64,000 nt of DNA. Origin: Sipunculus nudus. Its lineage: Eukaryota > Annelida > Sipuncula > Golfingiida > Sipunculidae. The notes under the pieces were generated by a model. It did not search any database, was not told the origin of the DNA, and worked only from the letters and a program-made list of their open reading frames with translations. The stretch spans positions 28,081,956 to 28,145,955 of the forward strand of contig CM049312.1 of the NCBI GenBank assembly GCA_026874595.1. The letters run 5' to 3'. Each line of letters starts with the position of its first letter. Position 1 is the first letter of the stretch. A program made the translations under genes and the position numbers. Positions 1 to 12,159 of this stretch are shown piece by piece.

Positions 1-31
1 CCCTTATCCTAAATCCTGGACCCGCCCCTGA
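1..31 (-). mobile_element. Transposon-end-like motif cut by the window edge
   Basis: In reverse complement this reads CAGGGGCGGGTCCAGGATTT, resembling the CAGTGGCGGATCCAGG motif at 32872 and GCGGATCCAGGATT at 29573. Only the end is in the window. Confidence 0.35.
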
Positions 32-870
32 TATAAGCAGATAAAACCATTTAATTGATGAAGGACGGTTCATCCTCTTGTCTCAGTTTGCATACAAGTG
101 TATTGTTTATATGCCCCTTGTTCCTCTCTTCTCTTAAGCCAAGATTTAACCCACAAGTCACTCTTCCGACAAAGCATATTTCTTTGGACAAGCCACAAAG
201 CGAATTTCCTTTTGGTTTTCGCCTAGAAAGTTCAGTATCAGATCGCCATGATGAGACAGCCATCTTCGGCGATAATTGAGAGGTGGGCACACGCGGGTCG
301 GTAAATGTGACACCGAAAATCGGCCAAATAAACCGAGCCGATTTTCAGCCGATTTTGAGAAAATCTGCCCAAAAAATCGCACGACAATGTCGCTTGATAA
401 ACTTAGGTAGTAAGCACTGGCTTTAAAGAAACTGGCTGTCGCGGTTTCAGGGAGTTGCTCAAAGCCTGAAACTTCATGGAAGTTCAGCATGCACTCGCCT
501 TGGGCAGATTAATGCTGCGTTATGACAACCATAGCCGCTTTCACCCGTCAACTCCCCGTTTGGGTTCATAACTGGGAGATTCGACAACCCTACGCTTTCT
601 GTGCGTCCTGCATTCCATCTACGGAGCATCTGGTTCACTGAAACATCGTATTCAGGAATCGGGAGTAAATATCATGATAAGTTGAGGAATTTTCATTTTG
701 ATTGATATATCATATTCAGGACATTCGTAAGAAAGATCATATATGATAAAAAAAGCTAATAACAATTTGTAATAAGTAAGCCATGACAGTTTTGATGCCT
801 CAGTGCATTTTATAAAAAAAAAATGATTTGCAAATGAGTTTGTAGGTGTGTTGGTGTCTGTGTGAATGAC
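32..870. other. No gene seen
   Basis: Only a short inverted pair, GAAAATCGGC (315-324) and GCCGATTTTC (337-346). Confidence 0.5.
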
Positions 871-2317
871 TTTCACTCGGACTGGGAGAATGTGAACTCG
901 ACTACATCACTGATACATGTGCCATCCCTTATGAGAAGAATGCTGCCTGGTAGCTTTCGACTAGAGGGATTGCTCCCAGGCAAGAGTTGGGGGGTGGGGG
1001 GGGGGGGGGGTTAACAAATCATGAAAGGAAATATGAGGTCAAATTTCATGTTGGTCATACTCAAGGAAGAAGAAGCTTTCTGGGAAACAGGTGGGCAATT
1101 TCTGTGTCTTCTCAATATTCCCCTTCTGGGAAATTTAAGGTGTATCGATTTTGTATATCGAACAACACATAACAAGATACAATAGATACTAGTGTAGGAT
1201 GGAAGTCATGAGACTCATGGGGTCTGATTTATAATGGCCTGTGTGAAAACATAAGCCTTCTCTTCTTATCACGTTTAGCCTACCATGTTCACATGTTCAC
1301 ATTATGTTGCTTTAAAGCATGCTTACTAAATGAAGAGCTAGGTTCCTTAGTTGGGCCTAACAACATACACACAGGCATAACCAAACCTTATATTCTATGA
1401 GGAGGTCTCTTGACTTTAATTAAGCGTGATTACCAAAGCACGCACACAATTGTGCTTAGCGTCATATTGACCCTCTGGCATTACGACCAGATTACTGGCG
1501 CCAAAGATGTCATGAAATCTACGTCTGAGGATCGCATTATAAGGCCTTATGAAGATGCACATATTTTCGTCATTTCTGACAACGCTTCATCAGCTACAGG
1601 TACACTGTCAATCAACATAAACCGGAACATTCGTTAGCATTTTTTGTGTACTTTCTTATAATACAAATATGAGCTAGAAAAGTTCCTGTTTAATCAAGCA
1701 CTTTGGTAAACCCCTCGGCATGTTTGTTGAATTTATGACCGCATGAACACAAGCATGGCTCGCACGGGTTACAGGACGCAGGCTACTTGCAGGCGACACA
1801 GGAAATGACCCGTGTCCATGGAGACGGTGTTTCAGTTTGGGTTGCGAGCTCACATATATACTATTGTATTTATTCACCATTCTAAGCATAATATCGAGAT
1901 TATGGGCCGTTTACCACAATATGAATGCTACCAGATGCAAGACCACTGCGATACATTCCTCCATATTACTAGTATCACGACTCGAGTAGTCTTACCAGCC
2001 CAATTATCCGATTGCCTACTGAGTCGGGTTGTTACGGCTAAATTGTGGTAAGACCGATAAGATTATGCGAGGCCTCTCGCTTAACTTGACATAATGTGAG
2101 GTAGCTAAAGCCAAACAAAAACAAGCCCGGGCGCTCTCATAGTTTGTGCGGAGGTCTCATATATAGGGCTCTACAACTTACAGGTGTAAATTATTTTAAA
2201 AGAGAAATTAAAGTTATATATTGTTTGAAAAGAAGAACGTTAGTTTAAAAATTCCTCATTAATGATCTTTTCATTTAATATCGCCACTCATGTGTACTTC
2301 AATTAAGGTTGCTACAT

Positions 2318-2338
2318 ACACACACACACACACACACA
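2318..2338. repeat. (AC)n microsatellite
   Basis: Short CA run directly followed by TATATATA, inside duplication copy 1. Confidence 0.9.
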
Positions 2339-2495
2339 TATATATAATTGGCTTCTGGGTTGTATGTTTTGGCACTTGTTGGTTTACTTGCTAATATGGG
2401 CCCATTTACAGTATCCTGTTTTTAATTATATTATTGATATTTCAAATATGTTTAAGTGTTCTTTTAATGCTTAGCATCGCACATGGTGCTGCTAC

Positions 2496-2534
<39 letters not shown>

Positions 2535-2542
2535 TATAATAA
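2496..2542. repeat. (AAT)n microsatellite
   Basis: About 15 AAT units in duplication copy 1; only a short AATAATAAT remains at the matching place in copy 2 (about 19281). Confidence 0.9.
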
Positions 2543-2785
2543 TAGAAGTAATAATAAAATTATATTGATTCAGTTGTGTAAATTTCCAAACAATACAGTC
2601 CGTCATTTTGTTCCATTGCTCTTAGTCTTTGATATTATAAGTTCAAGCCTTTAAATGCACAGATTATCAATATAAAATGTGTAGACTATTATTTACCTGT
2701 AGAATTTCAGTCATGAGATAACACCACAGTTAACCCTCATCCGCTATAATATTATTCCCAGCTTTGCATGACTTCAAATAGGCAT

Positions 2786-5700
2786 GTCTGGATTCTTAGC
2801 TTAAATTGTTCCCTGCTAACATGGCCTATGTGATCGAAAAATTCTCAAATTTGCGTTTGCGAGGGGCTTTGCGAATTGTTTGCGAAGGCTCGCAAACATT
2901 TATGCGAAGTGTGCTTGAAACCCCTCGCATGTCTCTCGCAATTTTGCCATACCGACGTCTGACGTGTATAAGATGAAGGTGAACCTTTTATATTAAATAG
3001 CTAGGCAGGTAAATAGCCGATAAACAGGATGTTGAAGGTTTGAATGAATTCACTGGAAGTCACCGATGCATTTTAAAGTTACATTCCTGGATATCTAACT
3101 GTCAATGGTGTTAATGGAATGGGCTGAATTATTTTCATTTAGTGATTCAATGTTGAGTTTTCGTAAAGAAACCTTCAGATAAAGAAGAGTCCGACTCGCA
3201 TGGTGATCAAAAGAATGGTTTTATTTTTAAAATTTGTAACTGTTATGCTTTATACGTTTTAAATGAACGCTTGTTCAGAGCCTGTTGTAGGGGAGAGCGA
3301 AAACACTCGTGGACTACGGAAACGCACTACACACATATGAAAACCACCTTAAACCTGAAATAGACAAGGTGATTGGTATGCTTGGTGCGCAAAAATCGCT
3401 CCTGGAGCGTGCGAATACGGACTAAGCATACGGACTACGCATACGGATGAATGGAAACGGCCCTGTTAAACTGTCTACAATGCGATTTTTTTCTGCGTTC
3501 TACGCATGCATAATACGCTTACGGACTACGCACTTGTGGAAAATGGCCTTAAAGGATAGTTTTATGTTAATGTCTCTTTAAGAAAACAAGTAAATCAAAA
3601 CACTAAAAAGTAATTTTATATTTTAGAGGTCAGTTCAAGTATTGAAAAACATCTGGGTTTTAATAAATTGAAAGAATAAACGCCTTTGTAGGAATTAAGC
3701 GTAATCTTCGGACATTATATATATAAAGTGTGACATGTACATCGATATTAATAATGAAACCATTAATCCACCCATATCCAGTATTCATTGACATATTTTG
3801 GTGCACTGTATCTTCATGCATTAGATAGGACATGGTAAACAACATGCGAAACTCGAGTGCCACACAGACTGGCTCTGATTAATTGATATTCAAACTTAAA
3901 TTCCCTGAGTTACAAAAGTATTAGGCAATACTGAAGAAATATTAGTTTCTTTTTATTTAGTAATCTGGATTGTAATGTACTGTAAATAAGGAATGTTATC
4001 CTATATTCTTATCATATGAAAAAGTGTGTTTCCTCTTTTTAAATATAAATGATATCAAAGCCAGATATCAGTTAACCCTCAAAACTCTATAATTTTGTTT
4101 TTTTAGAGAAGATTCGGTCAATTATCATTGAGATCTGTAACGGTTTGATTGTTGGTATGTTTGTTCATCAACGATGAACATTGTGGAGTGCTTGGTCATG
4201 AGCCAGAGAAGAATGTATTGGCGCCGATCAGAATAAAGAACACGATAGACAAAATGGGATTGTTTTGCATTTACCGACTTATGCGCTCTTCTGAATACCC
4301 TCTAGTGCAAAGGCTTTAAGCATCTGTAACATATCTCTGCTACTATCTTTATCCAGACGATCTGCACACGCACACACACCATCCCACACCCACATCAGCA
4401 TACACAAACAACATATGGATAATTTTACTGGGTAACATTTCACTTGATCAACAAACCCCGAACTGCAGGGGGATTTAACTTAATCTTATGAATAGATTCG
4501 CATTCTGTCTTAAAGATAAAAGAATGCTGACATTATATATGTATTTTATTAATAAGTACTAAATTTGATATAAGACGAGTCAAACAGCACAAGAAAAAGT
4601 TTTCAACGTTAATCATTTAGCTTCCGCATTAATTACTCTATCAAAACAGGCTATATAATTGATCAGTCTGTTTAGCTATTGGACATAATATTTAGCATTA
4701 TGTAGAACGTTGTTTCAAGAACATGTGTTGAATGTTAAGAGAGTTAGGAACCGTTGTTCAGCGAGGCGGTTGTTAGGCGAGCCGTAAATAAGTTATATAA
4801 TTTGCCGCGAGGTGGCAGTTCCTATTCTAAGTTTTGCGATACAATGAGAACAAGATTGATGTCCTAGGGAGCATGTGAGTCTTAAGGTAGCACGACTGGT
4901 CCCCCCACCTGACCTGACTTTGTTTCAGTTTTTCCGTTGCATGGAACAATCTAATGCTTTATTACCCCCTAAAGTATACATTTTCTGAAAGCTAAGAAAA
5001 TTCTCTATAGTTTGGTGATAATAAACTTTGTTTCCGAGGAACAGGTTTGAATTTGTAAGAATTTTAATTTAATTTTAATTTTTAACAAAAAATCGTTTAT
5101 TCCAGCACAACTAAAGCAGATACAGAAAATCTTCTTAAATAAATCAAGAATTTAGATAATAATCCCCAGGCGTTTTTTTGTTTAGTGAGTTAAGTTTAAA
5201 AATTACGATTTTACAGAGTATTTAATTTTGAAATCTTCACAAATCATTCCATTTTTTACTTTTACCTTAATAAAATCCTTCAAATTTAGTATAGGCGTAA
5301 AATAAAAAAAAACGCTTTTTAGAAGACATATTAACAATTATATATCTCAAAGATGGTATGTTTCGGACAAGTGATTACTGAGAAATAACGCTCTAAAGAT
5401 AAGGTGTTCAGGTGAAATGATGTTTCGAGAAAATGGCCAAAAACTATATTCGTAGAGATCATTCGTCCTACACACGTAACTAACCACAACTACATGTTGA
5501 CAGTCACATGAATTTGGTCAAGACGGTGGTTTCTATTAAACCATGCTATAATAACATGGATTAATTGACTAATTTGCTTTAAAACGTTATAAAACAATAA
5601 AAGTTTGACCTGTCACACCAGCGACTTGTCAAACACCACGTGCATGGACTTCAGTAGGCGGAGCTTACAGTTTTGGCGGAGTGCCAAGGTGCGCTGATCA

Positions 5701-6030
5701 CCCGACTACTGGGACCCGTGGCTGAACAGGTGCATCGCCGGGCCTAATAGGTAACCGCGTGTTTACACAGGAACTAGGGGAGCGGGATTTATGGGCATTC
5801 AAGGAGAACGAAGATTGATTTACTTATCACGGTTTACAACCTTTATAGGTATTTAGGGGTTGACAATAGAGACGAGTTCATAACGATCATACAAATCTCG
5901 CATACACATACAAGTCATATGTGAAATCTGGACTTATTGTTTATTGGAGGGAAGAATAGGAAGACGGTGGTTTGTCACTTTCATACATCATACACACACA
6001 TTCAAGTCACAGAAGGAGCCCGATTATCTT
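2786..6030. other. No gene seen
   Basis: GCGAGGGG (2859-2866) is inverted at 2921-2928, with GCGAA/TTCGC-type motifs between. Apart from the possible element at 3300-3555 the rest is unremarkable AT-rich DNA. Confidence 0.5.
3300..3555. repeat. Possible small non-autonomous element rich in TACGGACTACGC
   Basis: GGACTACG-type motifs recur at about 3311, 3417, 3429 and 3521, with ACTACGCATACGG and TTACGGACTACGCAC. The block ends near GTGGAAAATGGCC. Clear terminal inverted repeats were not found, so the identity as a mobile element is inference. Confidence 0.3.
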
Positions 6031-6080
6031 ATAAGAAGGTTTATTTACATGGAATCTATAAATGGCAACAAATTAAATTA

Positions 6081-6356
6081 TCAACAAATAACAGCGTCCA
6101 AGAAGGTCTGGAGGTTCACTGCACATACAACAGCGCCTGACAATAGCGCGTTTAGTTGATAACACTGCCAAAGTCGATAGGTGTCGGCCTCCGGTTTTCC
6201 TTCATGCGTAAACGTAGAGATGCCGTCATCTGACGATTCATCGTCGCTGGCCATCAGTTTGATCAAGGAAGTAGGTTCGGCCCGCTGAGACTTCTTGAAA
6301 TCATTCAACAGCTGCAGTTTTTGAAGTGGCATTCGGGATTTGCGTCGTCGGCCCAT
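6081..6356 (-). CDS. Candidate compact gene, 91-residue acidic/basic protein
   Basis: The open frame is longer, but the ATG at 6356 begins a more protein-like sequence: a basic start MGRRRKSRMPLQKLQ, an acidic Ser/Asp stretch (ASDDESSDDG, about residues 36-45), and a more hydrophobic C-terminus with LLSGAVVCAVN. On the same strand TATAAAAAG lies at 6455-6447, about 90 bases before the ATG, and AATAAA at 6045-6040, about 36 bases after the stop, so a short intronless transcript is possible. I recognise no domain and see no paralogue in the window. It could be an exon, a chance frame, or part of a mobile element. The TATA and AATAAA placements are suggestive only, because both are common in AT-rich DNA. 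Confidence 0.35.
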   Translation of the reverse strand: MGRRRKSRMPLQKLQLLNDFKKSQRAEPTSLIKLMASDDESSDDGISTFTHEGKPEADTYRLWQCYQLNALLSGAVVCAVNLQTFLDAVIC

Positions 6357-7896
6357 CGTAGTTTCGTTTGGTAGTGGCGTAATATTTATTTGTTGCGGTG
6401 TTGACAGTATGAATATCATAGATGTTATGGTTGGGATATGAAGCAGCTTTTTATAAAGTAATTTTACGTATCTGTCGATGGGCTTACGATATAGCAGAAA
6501 TAACATGATGTAAAGTGAAAATTTGTGTTCCGACGTAACATACCCGAAAAAAGACAGAAAGTCCAATGACACTAACAGATCATTCACAAGGACGGGTTTG
6601 TTTGCACACTAATTAGCTAGAGTTAGGGTTGCTCTCCAACGCTTATCAGTTGTATGCTCAGCTAATTAGATTGGGCTATCAAACGTCGACCGTCAGTTCT
6701 TACCACGGAGGTACTTGGCCCATGCATTAATTAAACACTTGCACCTCGCGATTGGCTGAATGACCCAGGTGATGGTTTGGGGCAGAGTGATTGACAGGCC
6801 TGTGGCAGGGCTGTAGTTAGTTTACAAACACCCTGTCATAACATCTTGGTGTTTACTGAATAGAAATCACCCTTTTCCACAAAATGCACCAGGCGACCCA
6901 AAATGTGTTCAGCTGCATCAGATCCGCCCAGTATTCAATATTACGTATACCTTTTATTGAAAAAACACCAATTTTTAGGATTTTGACCAGTCGTGCCACC
7001 TTAACCACTGCATCCACTGGGTCAGTCTAGGGCGGATGATCTTAATGCCGGCTTGCTTGTGTTCATATCGTCGCGTGATTTCACAGCTTTACGAGGCTTG
7101 CGGTAACGCCATGCAGAATACAAACACTAATTCAGCTTTAATCCAAGGGGCTGTGTCGTTAACTTTACTCTGTGGACCTAGTAGAATAAATGGCGCTATT
7201 TCTATAGGATTCATATATGTAATGTATAACCGTACGTATATATTCGTTTTCCTTATTGTTAAATAGATAACTGTTTTATAAACTAGTGGTGTGATAATTA
7301 ATCGATCAGTCATATATTGGTCGTTACCTTTCATAAGCATTTAAATCGGTTGGCCATTTGCATAACTGATACAAACAATTATGTCTGCAAAGGCATAGAA
7401 GTATTATTAACCAGAACAAAAAAATCTAATTCTGTAGAAATAATAAAGACGGGACCAAAAGTAGCGAACAGCATGAAAACAAAGTGAACCTTGGGAAGTG
7501 TTCACAACCCGTCCGTTCCCTAACTTCCAGAGAGATGTACAAGTAAGACTTAATTTACCCTTTCAGTAATTTAGGTTTAATGGTGACAGATATTATGATC
7601 AATGGTCAATAATTTAGATATAATTCAATATAGCATATTTCACGATAATACAGAGGGTACATGAACTAATCGATCAATAATTGACCATCGGTTTTCTTTA
7701 GTTTCGACAACAATAAAGATAATACCCCATGTGAATGCACAATCTGATACTCTACCGCATTTTATGTACAAGTAGAAAAAAACTGAGAATGAAACCGCTA
7801 CTGCATTGTTTATACGTTCTCTTCACAGGAACAGAACGGTGTACATTTTACCCGTCGTCACGTCCACGTGACTGCTTAGGCAGACTGCTTTCAGTG

Positions 7897-7972
7897 ACAT
7901 TCGGAACATCTCCGCCGAATGCGTTAGCTTCTAGCTAGAAGCCACCGATTTCGGCCGAGATGTTCCCAATGT
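7897..7972. repeat. 76-bp near-perfect palindrome
   Basis: The two 38-base arms meet without a spacer at CTAG|CTAG (7931-7938). The outer arms are GGAACATCTCCGCCGAA and TTCGGCCGAGATGTTCC. About 32 of 38 positions pair. The inner 16 bases, GCTTCTAGCTAGAAGC, are a perfect palindrome. It could form a cruciform in DNA or a hairpin in RNA. Confidence 0.85.
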
Positions 7973-8281
7973 TTAAAGTGAAATTTACATGTTTGAAATG
8001 CACACGTCCTTCATTCGTCCTGCGGGACATCTAATTCACTGAAACATACAACCGTCTCTTGAATGACGTCATAATTGTTCTGCGTGCATGAACCGGCCTG
8101 CTAAAACGCACTACAAATAAGGCTTATCGAAATTACTCTTTTGTTAAAAATATATATACTCCAACTTTATTATGATAAAGTGAGACAATTTTTGAGTAAT
8201 TAGTGGTTAATGAGTAAACCACTGCAGTTTTTTATGTTTGATTCAATCTGATCCATTTGAAAAATAAAGAAACTTTGTATC

Positions 8282-8284
<3 letters not shown>

Positions 8285-8340
<56 letters not shown>
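8285..8340. repeat. (AT)n microsatellite, 28 units
   Basis: Pure AT run directly left of LTR-like copy A. Confidence 0.95.
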
Positions 8341-8344
<4 letters not shown>

Positions 8345-8695
8345 ACAGATTTCTGCTTTATTGTACGCAGGTGTGTTGTTGACACTTGATTCGTGTGGCG
8401 CGGGCGTAGCTCATTGCTGTAGCTACCTCGCCTGGCCGGGTGCGGCCCACGTGTGAACTCTGATGTGTAGAGACACAGCGCTCGGTTTAATCCGTGCTGG
8501 GTGAACCCTGGCGTGTAAAGACATAGCGCTCATTTGGAATATTCCGGGCTGTTCGCGCTCTATGAGCGGGTGTCTTGTATTGTTCTGTTGGGCGCTTGTG
8601 TATTATGTATTGTTGGGTTCTTTGGATTGTTCGTGAAATAGAAGTTTCTAGGCTTTGGGGTGATAAGCTATAAATTAGGGGCTGAGTTTAGACCT

Positions 8696-8746
<51 letters not shown>

Positions 8747-9270
8747 CCAGCGTACACGGAAGAGTGTAAGTCAGTTTGTGGACCTTTCAGATAATTGCAG
8801 CAGTTATAGATATTCTTCGAAATTTGTAACGGATTTTATATAGTCTTCAGTTTGCCTTAGGGGTCACTACCAGAACTTCACTTTTGGATTACAACAGATT
8901 GATTTTGTGATTGATTGGACTATTCTTCCACACAAGAATTATGTGAACTGTTCATCTGGATTATATGCTTTAATGACTTATTGAGCTGTGACAGTGGTGG
9001 TATCCAGGTACTGTACACTTTATTTATTATACTGTATAATTGTATTGATTTGCTGTTGTACTGTTGTTATAATATGTAATTGTATTGATTGAGTGTATTG
9101 TAATGTTAGGGTTGTTTTAAGAATAAATTATAATTATTTGTTGACAAAAAAACACTGATTTCTTTATTCATTCCCCTAGACATCTCACGCTGCCTAGTGT
9201 TACAGAATCTGATGTTTTTTTATCTCCGTAACAAAATTTATGCTACGTGATCTGTTGATATAACGTTCCT

Positions 9271-9274
<4 letters not shown>
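8341..9274 (+). mobile_element. LTR-like element (solo LTR candidate), copy A
   Basis: The 934-base block is bounded on both sides by (TA)n DNA, as expected for insertion into a microsatellite. It starts TGTTACAG and ends TTCCTTAAC; the second copy at 34.6-35.3 kb ends CCGTAACA in the same sense, so the original ends were probably TGTTAC...GTAACA. TATAAA at 8669-8674 and AATAAA at 9122-9127 fit an LTR promoter and polyadenylation signal. The (GA)n at 8698-8741 lies in the transcribed part. There is no coding capacity. A host promoter/first exon is less likely because the whole block recurs elsewhere. Confidence 0.5.
8698..8741. repeat. (GA)n microsatellite
   Basis: GA run inside LTR-like copy A, about 25 bases after its TATA motif; absent from copy B, so it expanded after the insertion. 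Confidence 0.95.

Positions 9275-9315
<41 letters not shown>
9275..9315. repeat. (TA)n microsatellite
   Basis: TA run directly right of LTR-like copy A; probably the other half of the tract at 8285-8340. Confidence 0.95.
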
Positions 9316-9320
<5 letters not shown>

Positions 9321-11815
9321 CATATGAATGATAGACACATGAAACAAGAAGGATATAACTATGCACGGTTATCTAAGCGCCATTTCGGTCTACTGACATT
9401 AGAGAGTCTACGACCAGCGTTTCCAAGTCGTGCCTGCTGAGTCACGTACTCACGGCGGGGTAAACGCTGTAGCAGTCTAACTCGGTATTAACTTATCTTG
9501 TCAATGTAGAACCTATTTGGCATCTACTATATACATTTAGTTTCAGTTTATGATGATACATCGGACTCCCACATGTCACTGTGTTTTTTTAACCATTGTA
9601 CGATAACATCCGGACCCCGGCGTGTTTGCACTTTGGCAGATACAAATCACCTAGTGTGCCTTGTAATTTATCAACAAAGCAGAATATTGGTTCAATGTCC
9701 ACCAACCCTGATGAAAGTATTTAATTTTCCTTTCATTCAATATGTAACAATACGCGCCATGTTTGCCTTGTTCTCAGGGCCATAATGGTATAAGGACACA
9801 CCGAGCGATAACACAATAGTCCATGCGATTTTCGATAGCCCTGGCAAATAACAAGGGTATATTATCTGTGAAAACCAAACTCGATACAATTATTGATGGC
9901 TTTGACAAAAAGATTGCATATGAAACATAAATACTCTCCTAATGAAAGGGATTAATATTTTTAGATATCGCACAGAAAACAAGAGACCTAGGAATCTATC
10001 GAAAAATCCCAGGCCTTTTTACTTACATTTTCGCTATTTTTTTACCAGACGCGATTATTTCTATTGCGCTCTCTTAAAAAAATCATCTGCTTCATGCATT
10101 TTCCGCGCCATATGATGGACGTAAAAAAGGCGCTCGTTTTCGTTTAAAGGGTTTAGACTAGCGCCACACTGTCTGCATGCAGGTGTTGTGTGGTTAGCAT
10201 CAATGAGCCGGCATGGTTGCTGCTGCTCTGCGTGCTCGTCCGACTTCCCGTATTGACCTCGGTGCTAGGTATTCTGGGACCAACCTGGGGAGGAGTCTTG
10301 GACTCGCGCTTGGCATGGTGTGTACCATTTCCAAAAATTCTTCACAGTCTTCGCTTCTACAATAACAAGAAGTGAATTACTGATAACAAACTATTTCTAC
10401 ACTTTCTTCGTTGGTGAGGGAGCTGGTGCGGGTTCCATGCAAACGTTTCTGATCGACGAGACCCGCTCGAGCCCGACTCTACTTTTCTTGCCTGCCGGGA
10501 TTTTCGTGCCGGCATATGCCATATACCATGTAGGAATGCAGTGGAAAGTTTGGATGTGATATTTTAATAGTTTTGGAATAATATGCAGATTAGAAAATGT
10601 GACGTCAGATTTTTAGCTCATCTCTGAAAACACAAGAAAGAGAGACCAGATTTCATTTGTTTGAGAGACAGTTGTTCAACTATAGTTGTTCCTAAGCTGT
10701 TACAGGTAGATAAAAGATATGTGGGAGATTAGGTGATAGGGATGGAGAGGGTGGCAGGAGAGGGGAGAGTGAGTTGGAAATCCCATGACAGTTACAGAAG
10801 TCCAGCTTTTTTTTATTTTATTGTTTCATTACTTAAATAATCTATCCGTTCACGAATATGCAGAATTTACCTCATGTTGCTAATGTACCCAGTTTAAGTA
10901 ACTGCCTTGTTGATTCTTGTGCCTTATTATTCTAATCAAAATAAAAACGCCCTAACTTAAGCATTGTTAATTATTTGTTTGGAATATTTTGGCGGCTTTC
11001 TACGTACTACACGTGGATATAAATATACAAAAAAGCCTGTGCGTGGTAAGATTGGCGCTATGTTGCTTATTTTGAAATAGGTACAAGGTATTATCTTTAG
11101 ATAATAGGTGTCAGGTATCTCCTTCAGTGCCTTTGAAGCCTCTAGCTTTTCCTGGCAAAGGTTTAGCTCATTTCTAATCAAAATGTGAAAATTCTCTCAT
11201 CATATACATGAATACCCGACATGGTCCCCGGGCTCTTTGTATTCTACGGATGAAAGTATATGAAAACAACCAATAGACCTTTGACAACCGTCTTCATAAG
11301 AACATTTTTAACTCCCCGGTCTATTAAGCTTGTAATGTAACTCGGGGTTATTTCCGGACTTCTCAAGGACACTTTAAAACACATTCTTATGGGAAATATC
11401 TCAACCAGTTAATGTTTCATCTTCACAACGCAGACCAGTGTCAAGTGTTCTCATGCAATCTACTGATAACTGTTGATATCGATAATGTATTACAAACACT
11501 TTGAAAGGTTAAGCCCCGATGACAAACTGTTAATCAATAACCAACTCTGTTATTTGTTTGATATACAGTCTATTTACAGATTGATCATTGAGCATACAGG
11601 ACACGTTACAAGTATTGGTGGCTCAGCAAATCTAAGATAGAGACGGGGCTTACTTAAGTTCAATGTAAGCAGAGGGAGATATTTTGTGACCAGGATAGTT
11701 GATTTGTCAAAACATAAAATAAACTGTCTAAATGCCCCGAGTTATACCTTGGTTAGTTAAAATATTACCAGGGTCAACGACAGAGGCTGCGAGTAACATA
11801 TTACAAATATATTGG
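9316..11815. other. No gene seen
   Basis: A hydrophobic, signal-peptide-like frame (EPAWLLLLCVLVRLPVLTSV, near 10200) lacks an ATG and is not supported further. Nothing else stands out. Confidence 0.5.
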
Positions 11816-11820
11816 ACACA

Positions 11821-12159
11821 ATGAGTACAATTCTGGAGCTAAAAGAGGAACCTGCTAAGCTGCAAATTTTTGGGGAGTTATCAGTAATCAAACAGATGGA
11901 TTTCCCATTTCTCTCAAATAGCATGAGAGTAATCATGGAAGACCTGAAACATGGCAAGAAGGAGGGCATAGTTTCGTCAGGCTACGGCATTTCAGTTTCA
12001 TTTTCTGTTGAGGATGAAACGGTTGTGATAAGAATAACATCGAATTGTTCGAATATGTGGCGGTATCGCCTTGGTTTATATTTGATGAAACAAGGTTGGA
12101 AACTGGCAGGAGTTGCAACAGGTCCAATCACTTATGTTGTTGAAAAATGGATCCGCTGA
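11821..12159 (+). CDS. Small single-exon protein, divergent member of the VEKW family
   Basis: This 112-residue protein has no function I recognise. The open frame extends upstream only to a TTG; the first ATG is at 11821 and has A at -3, so I start there. The N-terminus reads as two short strands (LELK, then LQIFGELSVI), followed by a helix-like stretch around residues 28-45 (RVIMEDLKHG), a strand (VVIRITS), a second helix and the ending GWKLAGV..GPITYVVEKWIR. These blocks line up in order with the genes at 25353, 31286, 37342 and 60657, although the SREQL motif is replaced by YRLGL. No signal peptide or membrane segment is visible. An AATAAA lies at 12565-12570. It is the most divergent intact member. 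Coding status rests on the cross-paralogue conservation; the role is unknown. Confidence 0.7.
   Translation: MSTILELKEEPAKLQIFGELSVIKQMDFPFLSNSMRVIMEDLKHGKKEGIVSSGYGISVSFSVEDETVVIRITSNCSNMWRYRLGLYLMKQGWKLAGVATGPITYVVEKWIR

Larger units (their letters stand above)
880..2785. repeat. Dispersed duplication, copy 1
   Basis: This segment aligns collinearly with 18225-19505. Shared blocks include CACTGATACAT, GGTAGCTTTCGACTAGAG, the poly-G tract, TCATGTTGGTCAT, GGTGGGCAATTTCTGTGT, GAGGTAGCTAAAGCCAAAC AAAAACAAGCCCGGGCGC and the tail around TTTGCATGACTTC. Copy 1 has about 600 extra bases (about 1465-2060) that copy 2 lacks. No gene is visible in either copy. Confidence 0.75.

Noticed and set aside
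8200-8385. 61-residue frame with an Ile-Tyr run
   Set aside because: Translation of the (AT)n tract.
10190-10375. Signal-peptide-like hydrophobic frame
   Set aside because: It has no ATG at a suitable place, no paralogue and no splice evidence strong enough to call an exon.
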